Assembly: GCF_003633775.1 (NCBI RefSeq)
Contig: NZ_RBIN01000006.1
Location: forward strand, 186,001 to 250,000
DNA length: 64,000 nucleotides
Source: Kushneria sinocarnis
GTDB lineage: Bacteria > Pseudomonadota > Gammaproteobacteria > Pseudomonadales > Halomonadaceae
Direction: 5' to 3'
The position numbers and the translations under genes are program-made. Below the pieces are notes generated by a model, which did no database searches, was not told where the DNA came from, and saw only the letters and a program-made list of their open reading frames with translations. Position 1 is the stretch's first letter. Each line of letters opens with the position of its first letter. Below, one piece after another: positions 60,477 to 64,000 of this stretch.

Positions 60477-60661
60477 GCCCGCTTATTGCTTACGCCATCG
60501 GCTCGGCGCTGGTCATCGGGATAATTCTGATCGGGCATGCTCACGAAAAGGCACAGGCCGCGCACCAAAAGCGTCAGCGGGAACTGGCTCGAAGCTGTGA
60601 GCGAGAAGCCGGACAGCGCCAGCGGAACATGCATGTGACTGGCCAGCAGGTGGCGGCATGA
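60473..60661 (+). CDS. small membrane protein, right-early operon
   Basis: 62 residues, ATGA overlap with the upstream gene. One helix (LIAYAIGSALVIGIILIG), then a basic helical tail (EKAQAAHQKRQRELARSCER). Could be an antiholin-like or exclusion factor; nothing diagnostic. Confidence 0.62.
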   Translation: MSPLIAYAIGSALVIGIILIGHAHEKAQAAHQKRQRELARSCEREAGQRQRNMHVTGQQVAA

Positions 60662-60666
60662 CAGCC

Positions 60667-60996
60667 CTAAAACAGCATTTTGAAAAGGCCGACCACCAGC
60701 ACACAGGCGCCGATCAGATCGAACGCCAATCCAGCGGGGCTATTGCGGCGAAGGTGTCCTTCCCCATGCCACATACGGCCCATGTGTTCACCGACGATAG
60801 TCTGCAAAGGATGGTTAATCCACTCTCCGAGGCTGATCAAAACACCTGCCAACGAGATCAGCTGGACAGCGTTAACTGCGTCATGGCTGATCGCTTGGAG
60901 GGGAACAGTCAGAGAGATCAACAGAAAGATGGTGCTGAGCGCGAGCATGGCTTTGTACCACTCATCGATTTTCAGAGAACGAAACGGGTTGTACAT
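60667..60996 (-). CDS. multi-helix membrane protein, opposite strand within right-early region
   Basis: 109 residues. Three helices (MLALSTIFLLISLTVP, VQLISLAGVLISLG, AFDLIGACVLVVGLF). The only leftward gene in this rightward block. The competing plus-strand frame over the same bases (60658-61119) is low complexity. A superinfection exclusion protein is one reading, since it would be expressed independently of the lytic operon. Confidence 0.7.
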   Translation of the reverse strand: MYNPFRSLKIDEWYKAMLALSTIFLLISLTVPLQAISHDAVNAVQLISLAGVLISLGEWINHPLQTIVGEHMGRMWHGEGHLRRNSPAGLAFDLIGACVLVVGLFKMLF

Positions 60997-61121
60997 CGTC
61001 TCTCGCCGCTGCGCGCGTTGTTGGGGAACAGCAAGCGTAACGCGAAGCGCGTCACCTGCGAAGTGGTGAGTTGCCGGAGCTTTCTGGCATCCAGTTACCT
61101 AATCGCGGTGGAGGAATGAGC

Positions 61122-61304
61122 ATGCGCAACTACCCGACCGACACCGTGATCCTGACGCCATACGGAAGAAAAAGGTTGCATCACCAGACGCTAGTTAGCG
61201 CTCTGTCGGCTATAGCCGAGCGGTACGGTTGGCGTCTTACATCAATCCGTGGACAGCTCGCCATGGTCGAGCGTCCCGCCCAGACCACGCAGGTGGCGGC
61301 ATGA
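61122..61304 (+). CDS. small hypothetical protein
   Basis: 60 residues from 61122, behind GGAGG with 7-base spacing; ATG 61116 is too close to the ribosome site. MRNYPTDTVILTPYGRKRLH and LSAIAERYGWRLTSIRGQL. No family recognised. Confidence 0.6.
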   Translation: MRNYPTDTVILTPYGRKRLHHQTLVSALSAIAERYGWRLTSIRGQLAMVERPAQTTQVAA

Positions 61305-61582
61305 ACATCGACCACCAGACCGCGGCCCGGGGCGCCCAGCTCGCCCGGATGCTGATCGACAGCAGCCACATGACCGTGATCGATGCCACGGGTTTTCACC
61401 GCCAGGCGGAGACGGCACTCCAGTGCTTCAACGAAGTCGAGCGTCGACACGCACATCAGCTGATCAGTGCCGCCTCGTACGCACTCGAAGCGAGAGCCGG
61501 AATCACGCCGGACGGGATGCGCCTCGGCGAGGCCTCGTGCCTGATGGCCCGCCGCCAGCTGAGACAGCAAGACGATGCGTAA
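61301..61582 (+). CDS. hypothetical helical protein, right-early operon
   Basis: 93 residues from 61301, ATGA overlap. MNIDHQTAARGAQLARMLID, then EVERRHAHQLISAASYALEA. Helical, no known domain. Partly overlaps 61575-61907. Confidence 0.62.
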   Translation: MNIDHQTAARGAQLARMLIDSSHMTVIDATGFHRQAETALQCFNEVERRHAHQLISAASYALEARAGITPDGMRLGEASCLMARRQLRQQDDA

Positions 61583-61907
61583 GCGTGGGCGTTCGCAATG
61601 CCGCCGCGTCAGCGATGACCCCGCCAACCTTTCGGGCGAGCGCGCGCCGGTGAGTAAACGTCAAGGCAGGGGTTCTCAGTGCCCCACATGCACGGTTGCT
61701 GCGCCGTGGCCGACAGAGCAGCCCGATGGACTCATGCGAGCTCATCGGAGTGGGGGCCGACGCCAGTTTTCAACCAAGTGTGCAGGACGCCTGGGGCGCC
61801 CGGTCTCCACTACCGATGCGTTCGTGATGGCGCGTCAGCCCCAACGGGGTAGTTCCCTGCGTTGCCCGGTCAACCGGCCGGGCCCTTTTACCGGCGCGGG
61901 GCAATAA
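61575..61907 (+). CDS. hypothetical basic Cys-containing protein
   Basis: 110 residues starting at an ATG that overlaps the previous stop by 8 bases. Arg-rich, with a CPTC pair and two more cysteines. Low-complexity and could be non-coding; listed because no better frame covers this gap. Confidence 0.4.
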   Translation: MRKRGRSQCRRVSDDPANLSGERAPVSKRQGRGSQCPTCTVAAPWPTEQPDGLMRAHRSGGRRQFSTKCAGRLGRPVSTTDAFVMARQPQRGSSLRCPVNRPGPFTGAGQ

Positions 61908-61929
61908 CAGGCTATGCAGGGAGAACGAA

Positions 61930-62043
61930 ATGCCAAAGCGCACCGAGATCGAGCACCTGTCTGTATGGCTCGACAAGCCGGCCATACAGCAGGCCTTTAC
62001 CAATATTGCCAGCCAGATCATCGATGGCGACGCAGCTGGATGA
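61930..62043 (+). CDS. 37-residue small protein
   Basis: MPKRTEIEHLSVWLDKPAIQ then QAFTNIASQIIDGDAAG. GGGAGAACGAA precedes the ATG at 61930, and its stop TGA at 62041 overlaps the start of the next gene (ATGATGA). Short, but well-placed and with natural composition. Confidence 0.6.
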   Translation: MPKRTEIEHLSVWLDKPAIQQAFTNIASQIIDGDAAG

Positions 62044-62369
62044 TGAAGAGTAAGGCATTGCACTGGCAGGAGCCGGTCACCGCGCCCTGCCCGGTCTGCA
62101 ACGGATCGGGCGAGTGGGCCGGCATGTTCAGCACCGGGCCCTGTGCGAATTGCGATGGCACTGGGCTTGTCGGCGAGGATGGCGAGCCGCTCGAGCTCCG
62201 AGAGCTATTACCGATGATGCGCCGCCAGCGGGATCGACAGTGGGACAGATTGAGGCGGCTCTGGCAGACGCCCGGCGTGCAGGAAGCGGTCGAAGCGCAC
62301 CGCCAGCGCAGGATCGAGGAAGGTCGGGAATGGGAACGGCAGCAACGCAAACGGCTGCGCGGAGGATGA
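62040..62369 (+). CDS. DnaJ-type zinc-ribbon protein
   Basis: 109 residues from 62040 (MMKSKALHWQEP). CPVCNGSGEWAG and CANCDGTGLVG are two CxxCxGxG zinc motifs as in DnaJ. The C-terminal half is a charged helix (MRRQRDRQWDRLRRLWQTPG, VEAHRQRRIEEGREWERQQR). Coupled to the small gene upstream. Common in phage early regions; function unknown. Confidence 0.72.
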   Translation: MMKSKALHWQEPVTAPCPVCNGSGEWAGMFSTGPCANCDGTGLVGEDGEPLELRELLPMMRRQRDRQWDRLRRLWQTPGVQEAVEAHRQRRIEEGREWERQQRKRLRGG

Positions 62370-62381
62370 AGGAGACGAAGC

Positions 62382-62597
62382 ATGGGCACCGCAGAGAAAC
62401 ATGACCCACGATATGTTCAGATCAGGAAGGGAGAAGCTGCCCGGATCCTCGGGCGGAGTCTGAAGAAGTTTGACGAGCTGCGCGCGACCGACCCGGACTT
62501 CCCGAAGGGCGTGAAGGATGGCACTGCTCGGAGCGCACCTGTATATTTCCGCCTATCAGACATCTATGCATACAGCGAGAAGCTGATGCAGCGCTGA
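62382..62597 (+). CDS. xis: excisionase / AlpA-like HTH protein
   Basis: 71 residues. EKHDPRYVQIRKGEAARILG, SLKKFDELRATDPDFPKGVK and FRLSDIYAYSEKLM have the AlpA/excisionase winged-HTH layout. It lies 78 bases from attR, at the end opposite to int. In the excised circle it would sit just upstream of attP and int, so rightward transcription could pass from xis to int. Directionality factor is inferred from position and fold. Confidence 0.75.
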   Translation: MGTAEKHDPRYVQIRKGEAARILGRSLKKFDELRATDPDFPKGVKDGTARSAPVYFRLSDIYAYSEKLMQR

Positions 62598-62601
62598 TTT
62601 G

Positions 62602-62623
62602 CTTGTATACGGCCGTGTACATG
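62602..62623. promoter_or_regulatory. candidate integrase arm-type sites, right
   Basis: CTTGTATACG (62602-62611) and CGTGTACATG (62614-62623), matching the left-side elements at 25549-25589. Located between xis and attR, where arm sites belong. Confidence 0.5.
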
Positions 62624-62674
62624 AGTCGGCAATTCCGGGGCGGACCGGTTGAAAGGCGGGCATTGTTCGATGGC

Positions 62675-62765
62675 GGGCGTAGCCACCAGATTGAAGAGTC
62701 CGAAAGACTCCGATCAAGCCCGGAAGCCCGTAAACACTCGGCTCCGGGCTTTTTCCTTGCCTCTC
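62675..62765 (+). repeat. attR, right attachment repeat
   Basis: 91 bases, 88 identical to 25423-25513. Begins with the 14-base tRNA-Met 3' end, which is now separated from the gene, and carries the duplicated terminator. Confidence 0.9.
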
Positions 62766-62774
62766 GAAACGCAG

Positions 62775-62808
62775 AAGGCCCCGGCATCCATGATGCCGGG
62801 GCCTTTTT
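62775..62808. terminator. bidirectional terminator between attR and the aminopeptidase
   Basis: AAGGCCCCGGCATC (62775-62788), 3-base loop, GATGCCGGGGCCTT (62792-62805), T-run on the plus strand and matching A-run on the other. It ends the aminopeptidase transcript and may stop prophage readthrough. Confidence 0.85.
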
Positions 62809-62840
62809 CATGCTGCAGTTTCAACCTTCATGTCGCAGCA

Positions 62841-64000
62841 TCAATCGAGGTGCTCACGGTTGCAGAAGGCCGTCAGCGCCCGGATCAGGTAGCCCGGATC
62901 TGCTGCGCCACTGGTTTCACGAATCGAATGCATGGCCCACTGCGCCAGTCCGATATCCAGCGTCGGCAGGCCGGTGGTGGTGGCGGTCAAAGGCCCGATG
63001 GTGCTGCCGCATGGCATGTCGGCGCGGCTGACAAAGGTCTGTACCGGCACATCCACCTGGCGACAGATATCCCGGAACAGCGCCCCGGTGGCACTGTTGG
63101 TCGCGTAGCGCTGGCTGCTGTTGACCTTGATTACCGGACCACCATTGAGCTGTGGTGCGTGCTGGGCATCATGCTTGTCCGGCCAGGCGGGGTGGCGGGC
63201 ATGGGCATTGTCACAGGAAATCAGACGTGACCGCTGGATCAGCCGCACCCGGTGCTCCTCGAAGGGGCCGTCATGACCGGCATCGTATTCGGCCAGCCGC
63301 CCCAGCACATCACCGAGGAAGGTTCCCTGGGCGCCACTGGCAGTGCCACTGCCGATCTCTTCGTGATCATTGACAATCAGCAGTGCCCCCTGACGATGGT
63401 CACTGGCGATCAGCGCCTCAAGACCGCAGAAACAGGAGAGCAGATTGTCCAGCCGTGCGCTGCTGAGCAGCTCGCCCTCCAGCCCCGTCTGCGCCGGGGG
63501 CTGCACGTCATAAAAGCCCAGCTCGAAATCGACCACGCTTTCGAAGTCATCGGCCTCCTGCTGGTGGCGCAGCCACTGGCCGACCAGCTCTTCCAGCGAT
63601 GGCGGAGTTTCCTTATCCGTGGTCTGACGCAGGATCGGTGCCATCTGGGTCTGGGCATTGATCGCGCGCCCCTGGTTGGCTTCGCGGTCCAGATGAATGG
63701 CCAGGCTGGGAATAACGGCAACCGCCCGGTCCATGTTCAGCAGCCGGGATGCCAGCCGCCCCTCCCGCGTGCGCACATGTACCCGGCCGGCAATGCCCAG
63801 ATCGCGATCGAACCAGGGGGCCAGCAGTGCACCCCCGTAGACCTCGATGCCCAGCTGCAGCCAGTCACGACCCTGCACCACGCCTTCCCGCTTGATGCGC
63901 AGCATGGGGCTGTCGGTATGAGCGCCGATGATGCGCAGCGCCAGCGGCGCCGCTTCGGGCAGCTGAAAAGCGATCAGTGCCGAGTCGTTGCGCGTGCAGT
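62841..64000 (-). CDS. apeB: M18-family aminopeptidase, C-terminal part
   Basis: At least 386 residues visible; the start lies past 64000. The upstream-most visible part includes LRIIGAHTDSPMLRIK, the first metal ligand. Further on: NDHEEIGSGTASGAQGTFL with the catalytic Glu pair, SCDNAHARHP, and C-terminal SRADMPCGSTIGPLTATTTG then DIGLAQWAMHSIRETSGAAD. The M18 enzyme is a cobalt/zinc aminopeptidase with preference for acidic N-termini. It is the first host gene right of the prophage. Confidence 0.93.
   Translation of the reverse strand, partial: CTRNDSALIAFQLPEAAPLALRIIGAHTDSPMLRIKREGVVQGRDWLQLGIEVYGGALLAPWFDRDLGIAGRVHVRTREGRLASRLLNMDRAVAVIPSLAIHLDREANQGRAINAQTQMAPILRQTTDKETPPSLEELVGQWLRHQQEADDFESVVDFELGFYDVQPPAQTGLEGELLSSARLDNLLSCFCGLEALIASDHRQGALLIVNDHEEIGSGTASGAQGTFLGDVLGRLAEYDAGHDGPFEEHRVRLIQRSRLISCDNAHARHPAWPDKHDAQHAPQLNGGPVIKVNSSQRYATNSATGALFRDICRQVDVPVQTFVSRADMPCGSTIGPLTATTTGLPTLDIGLAQWAMHSIRETSGAADPGYLIRALTAFCNREHLD

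Larger units (their letters stand above)
25423..62765. mobile_element. complete-looking P2-tailed, lambda/HK97-headed prophage integrated in tRNA-Met
   Basis: About 37.3 kb bounded by 91-bp direct repeats. It contains integrase at the left end, tail, head, terminase, lysis, replication, immunity and probable excisionase genes in order, with no obvious inactivating frameshift in structural genes. Late genes run leftward in four operons; immunity and right-early genes run rightward. The mixture of P2-type tail with GpA/Nu1 terminase and protease-capsid fusion resembles, from memory, marine myoviruses such as phiHAP-1 and VHML, but these differ in carrying protelomerase instead of an integrase. 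Relation to any named phage was not tested. Confidence 0.93.

Noticed and set aside
60658-61119. 153-codon rightward frame in the right-early region
   Set aside because: Low-complexity translation; the opposite strand encodes a coherent three-helix membrane protein.
61575-61907. Confident annotation of the basic Cys protein
   Set aside because: Kept only as a low-confidence gene, because composition is close to a random GC-rich frame.

Overview
The window is GC-rich gammaproteobacterial DNA, most like a halophile of the Halomonadaceae. The adjacent carotenoid genes crtB-crtY, the duplicated putrescine-degradation genes, and the conserved hemA-prfA-prmC and lolB-ispE-prs-rplY-pth-ychF blocks fit that family; a pigmented Kushneria-like genus is my best guess, from memory and without a search. 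About 27 kb of host chromosome is split by one apparently complete prophage of about 37.3 kb (25423-62765).

Left chromosome (1-25436). The window opens in the 3' end of phytoene synthase, translationally coupled to lycopene cyclase. A polyamine block follows: a gamma-glutamylputrescine synthetase-like gene on the plus strand, then a nine-gene minus-strand run (FAD oxidoreductase, PotG, PotH, PotI, PotF, second synthetase-like gene, second PotF, second FAD oxidoreductase, EamA exporter). Next come moeB, an Lrp-type regulator, prmC, prfA and hemA on the minus strand. Divergent from hemA run a TPR lipoprotein, lolB, ispE, tRNA-Gln(CUG), prs, rplY, pth, ychF and tRNA-Met(CAU).

Prophage. It is integrated at the 3' end of tRNA-Met, with 91-bp att repeats at 25423-25513 and 62675-62765. 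It is a mosaic: P2-type contractile tail (D, X, U, T, E/E', FII, FI, G-like, H, I, J, W, V), lambda/HK97-type head (GpA terminase, Nu1, lambda-type portal, a protease-capsid fusion), a holin-endolysin-spanin cassette, O/P-type replication genes with an iteron origin inside the O-like gene, a Cro/CI-like switch, and an Int at the left end with a probable Xis at the right end. Two regulatory codes can be read directly. A 15-bp operator TAAAGC-N3-GCTTTA occurs five times at the two early control regions. A second motif, CTGCCAGCGG on the coding strand, occurs once ahead of each of the four late operons and nowhere else that I noticed; a Mor/C-family activator gene lies immediately beside one copy.

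Accessory cargo sits at module boundaries, mostly AT-richer and opposite to the late genes: a secreted EEP-HhH nuclease behind its own terminator (27181-28278); a Cas2-like protein plus a membrane-anchored protein in the position of the P2 Z/fun cargo locus (35238-36272); two membrane proteins between head genes and terminase (46955-48375); and a two-gene unit (Cys/His-rich protein plus DUF1828/1829-like protein) directly downstream of the CI-like repressor (58445-59726). These are the best candidates for undescribed phage-competition or lysogenic-conversion systems.

Right chromosome (62775-64000). A shared terminator and the C-terminal part of an M18 aminopeptidase gene, which runs off the window.
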